This document shows positions 7,807-19,000 of a stretch of DNA of 36,361 nt, piece by piece. Within the stretch, counting starts at the first letter, position 1; each line of letters starts with the position of its first letter. Made by a program: the position numbers and the translations under genes. This stretch comes from Chloroflexota bacterium (lineage in GTDB: Bacteria; Chloroflexota; Anaerolineae; Anaerolineales; Villigracilaceae). The DNA is taken from positions 1 through 36,361 of the forward strand of contig JACRBN010000008.1 in the NCBI GenBank assembly GCA_016213105.1, written 5' to 3'. The notes beneath the pieces are model-generated. The model saw only the letters and a list, made by a program, of their open reading frames with translations, was not told where the DNA came from and did no database searches.

Positions 7807-8194
7807 ATGAAACGTCTTGTGCAAATCGGTGGTGGAATCAACCTGTTCTTTGTCGCGTTTCACCTTTCGTTCTGGAAGCTCTTCAACTGGCAAAAAAAGC
7901 CTGACGATGATGAACGCAGAGGATCGCGCCTTGATACAGGTTCTCAATATTCACACGACCTACGTGCTGGCAGTCTTTGCCATCCTGTCGCTTGTTTTTT
8001 CAAACGAGATAAGCGACACAAAATTAGGGCGGATGGTCGGCATGAGCATCGCGGGCTTCTGGATTCTCCGCGCTGTGAATGAGGTTATCTTCTGGGGCAC
8101 TTCGCTCACTTCCTGGATCATCATCTTTGTCTGCCTTGCGATTGCGGCGCTATACATCATCCCATCAACCCGTAAAGGTGCAATTCAAAATTGA
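7807..8194 (+). pseudogene. Small multi-span membrane protein with a frameshift in a 7-A tract
   Basis: A good ribosome binding site (AAGGAG) precedes ATG 7807. The first frame gives MKRLVQIGGGINLFFVAFHLSFWKLFNWQ and then turns into non-membrane nonsense. One frame over, the sequence continues as SLTMMNAEDRALIQVLNIHT, then three hydrophobic segments (TYVLAVFAILSLVFS, GMSIAGFWILRAVNEVIFW, WIIIFVCLAIAALYII), ending at 8194. The switch point is the run of seven A at 7892-7898: six A would give one continuous ~128-residue membrane protein. Either the gene is broken, the tract is misread, or the length varies in the population or in mRNA. It stands between the polyprenyl synthase and SRPBCC genes in one orientation. 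No function is known. Confidence 0.8.
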
Positions 8195-8229
8195 AAGTTG
8201 GATCGCTAAAAATTCGCTCGGGAGAAGCA

Positions 8230-9072
8230 ATGTCACAGATCATGGAATCCATCCCCAATATCGCACTTGTGATCGGCGTTCAAATCATCGTATATGTCGT
8301 TTTTCTGCGGTCGAAAATCATGGCTTGGGGAGCTTCGGCAGAGGAAGCAGCCATGCCGCTGGTCGGAGACGATCTGGCGTCAGGCATTAGTTCCACCCGC
8401 GCAATATCCATCAACGCGCCAATTTCCGAAGTTTGGAAATGGATCATTCAACTGGGGGCGGATCGCGGAGGTTTTTTCAGCTATTCGTTTCTTGAAAAGG
8501 CTTTGGGCTACCAGGCGCGCGAGGAAAACCCCACGCCCGAATTCCAGGAAATGGAAGTCGGTCGTAATGTGCCTGGGTCGATCGATGAGTCGAAGAGCGT
8601 CATCAAATATAATTTTCGAGTCGTCGTTGTTGAAACTGGAAAATCCTTCGTTTTGGAAAATTGGGGAGCTTTCGTGCTGAAGGAAATCAATTCGAAACAG
8701 ACCCGCTTGATCGTCCGAACCCATGAACAGGCGTTGTCAAACAAAAAAAACAAAATTGAAGATTTTATTTTCACGCCCTTGCATTACATTATGGAAAGAA
8801 GAATGCTCATGGGGATGAAAGCCCGAGTTGAAGGCAGGCGGCTGTCTGAAACCTCGGACAATTTATGGTTGCTCGGAGTCTTTTTGTCGGGCATTGGGAT
8901 TACCTCGAATGTTCTTTTTGGTCAGGGTATCTTAAATGTGTCCCTATCGATTATCTATGGCATCCTTTGGCTTTTGACCTTTTTGATTTTCGAGCCAAAG
9001 CCGAAATACAGTCTGAGCCTGCTGCTACTGGAAGCCGTGACGATCGTCATGAATGTGGTGGCAGGAAAATAA
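8230..9072 (+). CDS. Membrane-anchored SRPBCC-domain protein
   Basis: ATG 8230 is chosen because GGGAG lies 6 nt upstream; a longer frame from 8191 lacks such a site. The 280-residue product begins with one membrane span (NIALVIGVQIIVYVVFL). The central domain has the SRPBCC (START-like) signature: STRAISINAPISEVWKWIIQLGADRGGFFSYSFLE..., where the strand-Ile-x-Ala-Pro-x-x-x-V-W opening and the W-x-x-x-x-Q-x-G-x-x-R-G-G-x-Y/F-S-Y segment are typical. Two or three C-terminal spans follow (LWLLGVFLSGIGITSNVLF, VSLSIIYGILWLLTFLIF, SLLLLEAVTIVMNVVAG). Such domains bind hydrophobic ligands, which would suit a neighbour that makes prenyl diphosphates, but that link is inferred. It is last in the regulator-led run. 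Confidence 0.8.
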   Translation: MSQIMESIPNIALVIGVQIIVYVVFLRSKIMAWGASAEEAAMPLVGDDLASGISSTRAISINAPISEVWKWIIQLGADRGGFFSYSFLEKALGYQAREENPTPEFQEMEVGRNVPGSIDESKSVIKYNFRVVVVETGKSFVLENWGAFVLKEINSKQTRLIVRTHEQALSNKKNKIEDFIFTPLHYIMERRMLMGMKARVEGRRLSETSDNLWLLGVFLSGIGITSNVLFGQGILNVSLSIIYGILWLLTFLIFEPKPKYSLSLLLLEAVTIVMNVVAGK

Positions 9073-9549
9073 TCTCAATGAATAGGAACATGCCACACAA
9101 GGCGGGCGCGCCCTTCTTTATATTCCAACATGCCTTGCCGCGAGGAAATATGCAACTGGATAATCCAAGATGCAATGATAAGCTCTCGCCAATAAATTAA
9201 GTTGGCTCATGTACAGCACTATGTCGCGGAGCGCATCAGGCGCTGACACTTCGACGAGCTCAGTGCACCGCCTTCGGGCTGGAGATTGCAAAATTGCCCT
9301 ACTTCCCCGACGCGCATATATGGATTATAGACAATGTCTTTTGCTTCTCCGTTTGAGAAACGTTTGTTTTGTATATCGCGCGCGGCTTGCACAAGAGCGC
9401 GAATAGATACGAATATTTGGCACTGTAGCAGCCCATCGAAGAGATAATGAAGGTGTTCTTGCGGCATGCAGGTGTCTCAAAGTAAGTGAACGCAGGGGCA
9501 TCACGGAATAGACCCAACGCCATACGCGCAACAATATAAGCATAAGTAC
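9073..9549. other. Stretch with no recognisable gene, IS-remnant flank
   Basis: Short frames on both strands show no family features and no ribosome binding sites. The stretch holds a REP-like palindrome at 9247-9265 and leads into an IS66-type remnant, so it is probably decayed mobile-element and intergenic DNA. Confidence 0.5.
9247..9265. repeat. REP-like palindrome
   Basis: CACTTCGACGAGCTCAGTG is an imperfect palindrome (CACT...AGTG with an inner GAGCTC). Words of this form are common dispersed repeats in environmental bacterial genomes. Only one copy was noticed in this window. Confidence 0.45.
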
Positions 9550-9833
9550 GGATACGATAGACAGAGTTTTTCATTTTTCGATAGCGCCGATTGCCGTGTT
9601 CAACCGCACAAGAAGAAATTGGATCAACTGTTGAAACGAAGATTCAGCGGATTGGGAACCAACCTGCTGGATCGCTATCGAAAACGACGCGATTCACTCT
9701 TGATCTTCCTGGACCGCACCGATGTGCCGGCTGACAAAGATACCTGCGAACGCGCTTTGTGTCCGTCGATTATCCATCGCAAAGTGATGGGCAGTTTCCG
9801 TTCCGACTGGGGCGCTCAGATTGGAGTTTTTCC
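9550..9833 (+). pseudogene. IS66-type transposase remnant (C-terminal part)
   Basis: The frame encodes ...KRRFSGLGTNLLDRYRKRRDSLLIFLDRTDVPADKDTCERALCPSIIHRKVMGSFRSDWGAQ. The segment with RYRKRRDSLLIFL, then DVPADxxxxERAL-PSxIHRKVMGSFRS-WGA, is the well-known end of IS66-family DDE transposases, including the catalytic-region Glu in ERAL. The rest of the transposase, the accessory genes and the terminal repeats are absent. The sequence changes to the neighbouring gene at about 9825, where the Rhs-unrelated minus-strand gene is truncated. It is an insertion remnant, not an active element. Confidence 0.8.
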
Positions 9834-10060
9834 CAGATGGCTTCGAAGACATCCAAAGTATTAGCCAGTTCCACTTTCTGATTTAGGAGCGCCTCCTGAA
9901 AGGCGCACCACAGCCAGCCCTTTTCCGAATATCCACGATCCTGAATATGCCGGCGGGCAGGCAGGTCGGGGGAAAACACCAGTACAGGTCGATGAGACAA
10001 CTGCACGGAGATTTCCATGCCTCGTGTTTGAACCCGGCGTAGGGTCGGATTGGGTTTCAT
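9770..10060 (-). pseudogene. Unknown gene downstream of the methyltransferase, truncated by the IS66 remnant
   Basis: ATG 10060 overlaps the methyltransferase stop as ATGA, a sign of translational coupling. The frame reads MKPNPTLRRVQTRG..., then a clean soluble segment FSPDLPARRHIQDRGYSEKG and QEALLNQKVELANTLDVFEA, up to ...IWEKLQ near 9825. After that it runs into the antisense of the IS66 transposase (SERPSRNGNCPSLCDG) and stops at 9770. So about 80 native residues remain and the original C-terminus is lost. No family is recognised. Confidence 0.65.
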
Positions 10061-10905
10061 ACAGGCATTCTCCCGGGTTTGATTGCAACCACCATGATAT
10101 GTCCGCTCACCCCCAACAGGTGAGGCTCGGACTCCAACAAACGCGCCAGGTCGAGCAGCCATTCCCGCGTAAAAGGATCGCGCCAGTGGCGGGCAAACTC
10201 GCAGCCGCACAGGCGCGCCGGGCCTTCCACCCCCAGGGTGACCAGGTGTTCGAAGCCCGCCTGGGTGAGTTCCTGACGCAACTCGGACGGATGGTGGAAG
10301 TAGGCGGTGGTGAAAAAGTCCTGCGTTTCCTCCGGACAGTGCTGGCCGCTGCGGGTGGTGTGATCGGCAACGTAGATCATGCGCGCATCATCCAGCAGGC
10401 CGCGAGTCAGCACCTTGATCACGGCGGAATAGCGCGAGATGCCCTGGGCGATCAGAGCCCCTCCCGGGCGCAGGATGCGGTGCGCCTCGCGCAAGGCCTG
10501 GATGCGCTCCGTGCGCTGGACCAGGTGATACAAAGGCCCAAGAAGCAACACTGCGTCGGCGCTTTGATCTGGAAAGGCCAGTTGCCTTGCATCCCCGATG
10601 GACAGGCTTGCCAGGAGGAGCTGCTGATCCACACTGCGGCTGCGCGCCTGCTGGAGATGTCTGGGCACGAGGTCCACCAGGTGGACGCGATACCCCAATT
10701 TTGCCAGCCAGAGGGAGTGTACGGCCGGCCCGCCGCCGACATCCACGATCTCAGCCGGGGCGGGAGGCAGGAAGCGCAGCAGGATTTCGCGGGTGCGCAG
10801 CAATTCCAGTTCGCTTTCCTCGCGCTGGAGGCGTTCGGCTTCGTCGGTGGCCTGGTAATAGCGCAGGACTTCGTTACAGGGTTCTTGAGCTGGGGGAAGG
10901 GTCAT
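10057..10905 (-). CDS. Class I SAM-dependent methyltransferase
   Basis: The 282-residue protein has the Rossmann methyltransferase core. Motif I is EIVDVGGGPAVHSLWLA (residues ~52-68); the acidic end of strand 2 is HLVDLVPRHLQQA; motif II/III is SIGDARQLAFPDQSADAVLLLGPLYHL; and the post-motif helix is REAHRILRPGGALIAQG. The GPLYHL block is typical of UbiE/Methyltransf_11/25-type enzymes acting on small molecules. It begins 14 nt after the VirB4-like stop and overlaps the next gene by 4 nt, so it lies in the VirB4-like operon. The substrate is unknown, and a role in secretion is not evident. Confidence 0.88.
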   Translation of the reverse strand: MTLPPAQEPCNEVLRYYQATDEAERLQREESELELLRTREILLRFLPPAPAEIVDVGGGPAVHSLWLAKLGYRVHLVDLVPRHLQQARSRSVDQQLLLASLSIGDARQLAFPDQSADAVLLLGPLYHLVQRTERIQALREAHRILRPGGALIAQGISRYSAVIKVLTRGLLDDARMIYVADHTTRSGQHCPEETQDFFTTAYFHHPSELRQELTQAGFEHLVTLGVEGPARLCGCEFARHWRDPFTREWLLDLARLLESEPHLLGVSGHIMVVAIKPGRMPV

Positions 10906-10919
10906 GGGAAATTTGTAGG

Positions 10920-12665
10920 TTAATGGGGGAGACTGGCCGCGCCGAACTGACGCCAGAAGGCCAGCCAGGCGGGCGGGATCGTGACCAGGACAGGAAACAG
11001 GGCGCTGCGTCCGGCCGAGGGGGCCACGAGAAAGACGCGCGGCGGGAGCCGGGAAGTGGTCTCGGCGTTCCTGCGCGCCTCCGCCTCGGGCACACCCAGT
11101 GAGCGATAGAAGGCGTAGGCTTCCTCGGGTCCGAGGCGGCCGATGAAGGCCGTGGAGGCCAGACTGAGCGAGGTGGGATTCTTCATCAGGTCGGCCGGCA
11201 GGTGCGTGATCAGGGTCACGCCCACACCACGCTTGCGGGCCCGACGTCCCAGTTCATCCAATAAATCCGTGAAGGGACCAGAACGTAATAGACGCCATCC
11301 TTCATCGATGAAGATATCCATGGGCTGTTTGCCGATGGTGACAGCGTGATACAAAAACCAGGCCAGCACGGCATGCACAATGGCGCGATTCTCTTCGCGC
11401 AGGGAGGACAAATCGAAGTTCCACCATTGGCCGGCGGGGAAATGCGGCGAAAGCAGGGCGCGGGGCCGATCAAAGAAGCCCTCGAACAAGCCACCGCGCA
11501 TGAAGGGCCTGAGCAGAGCCAGGGGCAGGGCAGCTTCGGGAGTATTGAGAGTGCCCAGGGTCTCCACAAACTCCGCAATGGAGGTCGGCCCGGGCCGTCT
11601 CTCCCAGCGGCGCTTCACGGCTTCGTGCAGGGCGGCCTGCACGCCCGCAGAGAGAACGGATTCTCCCGCCAGGGTCGCCAGCAGGAAGCGCACAGCCAGC
11701 AGCAGTTCGGCAGGTGTGTCGCCTTGCAGGGGCTGGATCAGGCAGGTCTGCGGGTCCTCGGGGATGCCGGCCGGCACCACCCGCCCGCCGACCGCCTCGC
11801 ACAGGCGGTTGTTCTCGCCCTCGGGGTCGATGGAGATGACCGTGCGGCCCTGCAGCAGGCGCTGCAGCATGATCCAGCGCAAAAGTGTGGTCTTGCCCGA
11901 ACCGGGTTCCCCCAGGATCAGGGTGGTGGCATGCGGCGGCGGGGGGACAGCCGGGTCCAGCCCACGGGTGAAGGAGAAATGCACGTCGCGCCCGTCGCGG
12001 GCATGGGTGCCGATCCAGACCGAGTCTTCCACAGGCAGCACCTGACGGGAGGGCGCGGGCAGGAGCGACAGGGTTTCCTCCAGAAAGAGGGTCGGTTCGT
12101 CCAGGCCGGGGAACAATCGGCCGCCCGGCTGGAGGTGGTGCAGGGCGCGCTCGGCAATGTAGTACAGGCGTTGGGCGGTCAGGCCGCGGGCGCGCAGTTG
12201 CGATTCGATCACCCGTCGTGCGGCCTCGCCGGCCTCGAAGCGATCCCGTTCCACGAAGAGTGCGGCCAGCAGGGCGATCCGAAAGGCCGGCTTGCCGAAG
12301 GTGAGGTCTGACTCGGCGGCATCCATCGCGGAGTCCGAGGCGCGCTCGGCCATTGAAGGGTGGCGGCCGGTCTTCTCGGCCAGGGCCAGCATGAAGCCTT
12401 CGAAGAGTGTGCGTCTCGCGCGCAGCGACCCCCGCAAAACATCCGGCGGCTCACGCCTCAGGGTGAGCGAATACAGCACAGGCAGGTTGGGATAAAACAC
12501 GTCGGCGCTCAGGCGTGACCAGGGACGGTCGGCCATGCCCGGCACGCCGCCTCCACGCGCAGAGAGGGGCAGCAGGCACCCGCCCGGAAAGAGCAGATGA
12601 TCTTCCAGCACCTCCACGGCTTCGGAGGCGAGAGCGGCTGAAAATGGATTTTGGGGTTCAGGCAT
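10920..12665 (-). CDS. VirB4/TraC-like secretion ATPase
   Basis: Starting at ATG 12665 (MPEPQNPFSAAL) gives ~581 residues; an upstream ATG at 12734 would add 23 unlikely residues (neither has a clear ribosome binding site). The ATPase domain has Walker A GEPGSGKTTLL near residue 252, the VirB4-like SIDPEGENNRLCEAVGG strand, an Asp/Glu Walker B MDIFIDEGWRLL near 452, and VTLITHLPADLMKNP after it, where VirB4 proteins carry the T-Q/H-x-x-x-D/E-L motif. VirB4 powers assembly of the type IV channel at the inner membrane. The N-terminal ~240 residues are shorter than in classical VirB4. Its place beside a VirD4-like gene and a CpaF/TadZ/CpaB operon suggests one combined machine. Confidence 0.8.
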   Translation of the reverse strand: MPEPQNPFSAALASEAVEVLEDHLLFPGGCLLPLSARGGGVPGMADRPWSRLSADVFYPNLPVLYSLTLRREPPDVLRGSLRARRTLFEGFMLALAEKTGRHPSMAERASDSAMDAAESDLTFGKPAFRIALLAALFVERDRFEAGEAARRVIESQLRARGLTAQRLYYIAERALHHLQPGGRLFPGLDEPTLFLEETLSLLPAPSRQVLPVEDSVWIGTHARDGRDVHFSFTRGLDPAVPPPPHATTLILGEPGSGKTTLLRWIMLQRLLQGRTVISIDPEGENNRLCEAVGGRVVPAGIPEDPQTCLIQPLQGDTPAELLLAVRFLLATLAGESVLSAGVQAALHEAVKRRWERRPGPTSIAEFVETLGTLNTPEAALPLALLRPFMRGGLFEGFFDRPRALLSPHFPAGQWWNFDLSSLREENRAIVHAVLAWFLYHAVTIGKQPMDIFIDEGWRLLRSGPFTDLLDELGRRARKRGVGVTLITHLPADLMKNPTSLSLASTAFIGRLGPEEAYAFYRSLGVPEAEARRNAETTSRLPPRVFLVAPSAGRSALFPVLVTIPPAWLAFWRQFGAASLPH

Positions 12666-12902
12666 GCGGCGGATGATACAAAAGAAGTGGCTAGGGTGCG
12701 TGGGACGTGTCGCCAAATTATCGGCTATCTTCATTCATTCAGGAAATATGTCCCCGTTGTTCCAACCTGCCCATTGTGGTTCCTAATTGCGTTTTTTGAG
12801 AACAGAAAGTGTATTTTGCGACCGTATGTGTTGTTTCTAAATAACATGGGAAGGAATTAACGATCATCACGCATGATAGTACCAAAGTACCAACCACAAT
12901 CC

Positions 12903-12932
12903 TTGACGATAACCGTCTTCGAGTGATAAATT
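12903..12932 (+). promoter_or_regulatory. Candidate promoter of the rhs gene
   Basis: TTGACG (12903-12908) and TAAATT (12927-12932) are 18 bp apart, in the 280-bp divergent region between the VirB4-like gene and rhs. The ribosome binding site AAGGGG lies shortly before ATG 13015, inside a small CGAAA/TTTCG hairpin. A tandem GTACCAA pair lies near 12880-12895. Confidence 0.5.
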
Positions 12933-13014
12933 TCACAACACATGCGGGGTAATAAGAACCCAACCTCCGTGACAAAAAAACACATCCAATTTCCATCGCG
13001 AAAGGGGTTTCGTT

Positions 13015-16000
13015 ATGAAACTGTTTGCCAACCTGCTCGTAGCCTTCAGCCTCGTCCTGGGGCAGTTCAATTTTTCTGCTTCCGCACCGTTCCAGGCGGA
13101 GAGAGCCACGCCCACGCCGACCGGCACTGCGACCGCGACGCTCACGCCATCGGGGGATGTGGATCGAGCCACCCCGACCAGCACCAACCTGCCCCCTACT
13201 GAAACCCCAACCGCCACGGAAGAAATCCCCACCCAGATCACAACGCCGGTCATCACGCAGACCGTCACACCCATCCCAAGCAGCACGCCGATTCCCCCGC
13301 TCGAAACCGTCCCGCCCGTCGAGGAGCCGCAAATCATCCTCAACCTGTCCGCCGAACCGGGCTTCGTGACTCCCGGGGCAACCAACCTCATCTCCTGGTC
13401 CATCGAGGGAATTTCTCCAAGCGAGCACGAGCTCTCCCTGGAAATCAACCTGCCCAAGGGGTTCACCCCCGCAGACAAGGAATTGAAATACGACGAAGCC
13501 ACGCGGATTCTGTCCATCACCCTCCAGAAGGAAAGCGGACAATTCGAGCTGCTGGCGCAAGAGACGGAGGAACAAGCCGTCCTGCTGGCCTCCCTGGTGG
13601 AAAAGGAAACCGTCCTGGCCGAGTTCGCCCTGCCCCTGCCGCTGCACGAGCAATTCACCGTCGATGAGCGCGGCGGCGAGATCGTCAGCGAGGATGCGCG
13701 GGTCAAGCTCAGCTTCCCCGCAAACACCCTGCGGGAAAAGGCCACCATCACGATCGGCCAGCCCGGTGGGGAAAAAGCCCCGGTTTCGTCCCTGAGCGGA
13801 CGCCCCATCGAGATTACAGCTTCGAACCAGTCGGACAAGGCGGAACTGCACGAGTTCGACCAGCCCATCACCCTTGAAATTCAATACAGCGACCTGAACA
13901 TCCCCGAGGGGAAACTGGGCGACATGTACATTTATTGGTACAACCCCGAGACCGACGGCTGGGAAGCCCTGGTCTCCAGCATCGACACTGAGACACAGAC
14001 GGTCAGCACGGAGACCACCCATTTTTCCGTATTCGACATTGGCATCAATGACTGGCAAGCCAACCACCTGCCGACCGTGGATGGTTTTCAAGTATCCCAG
14101 TTTACCGGCGCAGGCTCCTTCTCTTTACCCATTGACCTGCCTGCCGGACCGGGCGGATTGAAACCCAGCCTGACGCTCAGCTATAACAGCCAGGTCATCG
14201 ACCAGGCGCGAATCGATACGCAAGCCTCGTGGGTGGGAATGGGTTGGTCACTGGACGCCCCCGCCATCGAAAGGGACGCCCACGGCACTTCTTCCGACAC
14301 AGGCGACGATACCTTTATGCTCTCCGTGGCCGGAGTCAGCACCCGTCTCGTCAACATGGGGGACGGCGGATACCAGGCTCAAGACAAAAACTTCTGGCGT
14401 ATTGAGCGCGACGTCACCGCAGACACCTGGACCGTATGGGACAAGGCAGGAAATATCTACTATTTCGGGGACGTGGCCGAAGAAAATGTGAACGCCACCT
14501 CTCATATGCTTTATCGCTCCGACGATATGCACGAGTTGATCAGACAGAACTATCGCTGGGCCCTGCGAAGGCAGCAAAACGTCTTTGGAAAGTATATCCG
14601 CTACACATATACCGAAGAAACGAAACAAATGTCTGTTATTGGCGTTGGAGGCCTGATCCGCACCGATGACGCGGTCACAGCCGTGTACCCGGAGTATATT
14701 ATTTATCCCAACAATCGCTACCGTGTCTGGTTCGATACAGATGAGCGCTGGGATTATTATGATGGCTGGAAAACGGACGAGGCCTATCACAGCTTCCAGC
14801 GGCAACGATTGGAAGCCCTGCACGTTCAACACTATGCCAACGGCGTCTGGAGCACGGTAAGCAAATACAATTTTGGGTATGCCGACAATAATTCCCCGGA
14901 CCTCGTTTTCCCCGGCGTTTCCGCCTGGCACCCTGACGAGCAGGAATTGGGGAAGGTCACGACTCTGGTATCTTTTTGGCAGGAAGGGCTGCCACCGGGC
15001 TATACCTTCAGTTATGCGGACAAACTCCATTTGACCTACGCGGCCAATGGCTATGGCGGTTCCGTTCAATTTGACTATGACTCCAACCCCAATCAGGTTC
15101 TTTACCAGCCCTGGTATTACAATACCAATGCCCGTCAGACCTATACCGCTGAGTTTGCATTTGGCCCGAGTGGAGATATGGGGCTATGCCTTAATGTTCC
15201 AGGATACCAGGGTGGTTGGACTGCGCTAAGTGGAACTGTTGGCTGCACACTGGGAGGCCCTTTGTCGGTACAAGGAACAGGCTATAACCCAACCTCCCAT
15301 AGCCCCATTAGACCGGGCGCCTACTATAAGTTGACCATGACGGCCGGGGGAAGCTCCCCCACCCTCGGTATTCACGACGGTTATACAGTCATCCCTGGCG
15401 GTTCAAGTTCTTCCTTGATTCTCCTGCCGGCCACGGCCAAGGCGGCCAGCCCGGTCATCCAGTCTCCCGGCACTGCCTACGTTTCCTATTACAAGATGCA
15501 GCTTTTGCCGACCTTTTATCGTGTTTATCGAAAAACAGTTTCGGATGGCACGTATAGCTATACCTATCAATATACCTACCCAGACGCAGCCGTCAACGAT
15601 ACCGATCATTCCCTGATGGCGCAAGCCTGCTATCCCAACCAGGCAGACTGCAACGAATACAATGAGGAGCTTTCAGAGTTCCGAGGTCATGAATGGGTAA
15701 CCGAAACCGGCCCTGACGGCCGCAAGGTCACCACATATTTTTGGCAGGACGACGCCAGGAAAGGCAGCCCCATCAGCATCGAGACCAGGGATCCTGCCAA
15801 TAAATTAATGAATTCAACCTTGTATACCTATGGCGTGACCTCCGCTGACATAAGTTTCTGGTCCTATTATCACATCCAGGGTTTCAAGCAATATTGGGTC
15901 TACACCGACACCGAAGAACACCGCACCTATAACAGTGACGGCGCGACCTACGCCTACACACTCACTGACAATACCTACGAACCCAACTACGGCAACCTGA

Positions 16001-19000
16001 CCAGCACGGCGGAATCCAGCAGCGCTGGACTGTATCGCACCACCTTCACGGACTACTTTGCCAACACCAGCGGAAACAAGTACCTGGTGGGCCTGCCTGC
16101 CCGCCGGCAGGTCAAGAACGCGAGTGGAACGGTCATCAGCGAGAGTTTGATGATCTACGATAGCAACACGGTCTATAATGCCGTCCCCACCACGGGTATA
16201 CTGGCCGCCACCCGCACCTGGGTCACGGGGGCAAATTACAACCAGACCACTTTTGGCTACGATTCCTGGGGCAACCAGACCAGCGTCACCGCCTACAGCG
16301 GGTATGGCACGGCTTCTTCTGTTCCCGCCTCGGGTGCGCGCACCACATACACCTGCATGGGCGGAGGCGGCGCACTGAACGGAACTACGTGCGTGGACGA
16401 TGGCTACCATACTTATGCCTTGTGGACCAAGAATCCCCTCGGCCAACTCACCAGCATCACCTACGATTACGCCAAGGGTGTTCCTGTGAGCGAGACCGAC
16501 CCCAACGGCGCGATGACCACGGCAGATTATGATACATTTGGCAGGATTAGACATATCTTCCTCCCCGATCCAGCCAACCCAAACCAGTCTGTGGCCGATT
16601 ACTCACTGGAGATGACTTATTTCGATTCTGTTCCATTTATAACCGCCATCACCCAGCGCACGGGTGACCCGGCTGTTCCCCTATTCACGATCAAAAGGGT
16701 CTATGACGGCATGGGACGCCAGACCCTGCAGGCCAGTTATGCGGGGAGTGCTTCGACCCAGGCCTCTACGGTCCCAAGCGCGGTCTACATAAAGACGCAA
16801 TATCCGCAGGCGAATATAACCCAACAAAGCGCCCCATATGGCAATGGCGACACTCCCATATTTACCGTTACAACTCAGCAGCCCGATGGGCGGACTACAA
16901 CTGTTACCTCCCCCGATGGCACATCAGTCACCACCTATACCAACGGACTGACCACCACTGTGACTGACCCGCGCGGCAACATCACCACCAGCGTCAAGGA
17001 CGTGTGGGGCCGCACAACCCAGGTTACCCCCCCGTCGGGCACAGGCCCCTTTGTCTCCTACACGTATGACCCGCTAGGTAACATGCTGACCGCGACCCGC
17101 GGCGGCGCAACCGTGGCGCTCAAGTACGATTCGGCCGGCCGCAAGGTGGGCATGGATGATCCCGATATGGGCGTCAGGGGAACGCTTTCGGACGACTTGT
17201 GGGGATGGACCTATCAATATGACGCCCTCGGCAACCTGCTCAGGCAAACCGACGCCAAAGACCAAACCACATGCTTGTATTACGATGACCTCAGCCGGCT
17301 GCTCTCTAAACACTTCCAGGCTGCCATTACCTGTCCTCAAGTCCCGGTAACGTCGTCTGATGGAATTGAGTTCCAATACGACAGCACCGAGAATGACAAT
17401 ATCGGTAAGGGCCGCCGCACCAGCATGACCGACCCCAGCGGTTCGACCAGTTGGACATACGATTACCGCGGCCGGGTCACCCAGGAAACCAAGGTCATCT
17501 CGGGCGTCACCAAGACCACGCAGTATACCTATAATCTTGCCAATATGCCCCTGACCATGACCTACCCCGACGAGGAAGTGGTAAGTTACGCCTACACCGA
17601 TAACATGCTCCTGGACAGCCTGAGCGGCACGAAAATGGGCGTCACGACGAATTACGTTCAATCCAGCGCCTACGATTCTGCCTCGCGCCTGACCGACCGC
17701 AGCCTGGGCAATGGCCTGACGCAAAAGTTTGTCTATAATGACTGGACCACCCAGGGCGGGCGTCTGGACAAAATTGTGGCAGGCTCGGGATGGAATGGGA
17801 CCTCCTTTACCACCACCCTGCAAAGCCTGGATTACACCTATGATGCATCCGGCAATATTCGCTGGATCGAAAACCCGCTCAACAATGAAACGCAGGAATT
17901 TCAATACGACAACCTGGACCGCTTGACTGATGCGCAAGCCAGCGGCGCGAACCCTGGCGCATACAACGAAACCTACGAGTACGACCCGTCGACCGGCAAC
18001 TTTGCCAGCCGGGGCGTCACCCTTCCAGGGGACAACCCTGCCATGAATGGCGGCCTCACAGCCCATTGGAACCTAAACGAAACCAGCGGCACCCGTTATG
18101 ATGCCATGGGCATCTCCAACCTGACCGTCCCTAACACAGTCGGGTTTGGCAGCGGACGGCGGGGGAATGCAGCCAGTTTCAGCTCGTCCACCGTGCTGAG
18201 CGGCGCGGATACCCAGCAGACCAGCACGGGCGATATCGACTTCACCCTGGCGGCCTCTTTCTATCCCACCAGCGCCAGCGGCGTCTCGGTGCTGGTCAAT
18301 AAAGGCTCCAGTGGAAACGCCAATATTCGCGATTATGCCCTGATCCAGTCCAATTCCACCATAATCTTTACCGTGGGGAACGGCGTCACCAACGCCTCTG
18401 TCAGCGCGTCCTTCAGCGGCACCTACACCTGGCACACCGTGGTGGCCTGGCACGATTCGGTCAACAATACCCTGAACATCCAGATCGACAACGGCACGCC
18501 CGTTACAACCAGCTACGGCAGCGGGGCCATCGATTCCACCTACCCGCTTTCCATCGGCGGGCACGCCAACTCGAGCTACGTCTTCAACGGCCGCATCGAC
18601 GAAGTGTCCCTGTATAAACGCGTGTTGGGTGCAAACGAACGCGCCTGGCTGTTCCAGCCGGGCGACGGCAACCTGGCCGGCTGGTGGAGCCTGAACGAGG
18701 CCAGCGGACAGCAGCGCAACGACAGTTATGGGACCAGCCACCTGACGCCCGACGGCACGGTGGGTTCGGTCACAGGCCAAAAGGGCAATGCCGCCAGTTT
18801 CAGTTCAAGCCCATCCGGCGTGCTGACCCGCGCAGACAATGCCGCCATCAGCACCGGCGACGTGGATTTCACCCTGGTTGCCAATTTCTACCTGACCAAC
18901 ACCTCCGGCGTCACCATCCTGGTCAACAAGGGCCAGAATGGCAACCCGAACGTCCAAGATTATGCCCTGATCTATTCGGCCTCCACCTTGATCTTCCGCG

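Noticed and set aside
7892..7900. Programmed -1 ribosomal frameshift at A-AAA-AAG
   Set aside because: The heptamer looks like a slippery site, but a -1 shift would lead to a stop right away (GCC TGA). The needed shift is +1, or loss of one A.
9299..9574. Minus-strand frame of 91 codons near the IS66 remnant
   Set aside because: It has no ribosome binding site, no family features and odd composition, and it lies in decayed mobile-element flank.
12739..14091. Minus-strand open frame of 450 codons opposite the rhs start
   Set aside because: It covers the antisense of the Rhs signal peptide and linker and shows no family motifs or ribosome binding site.
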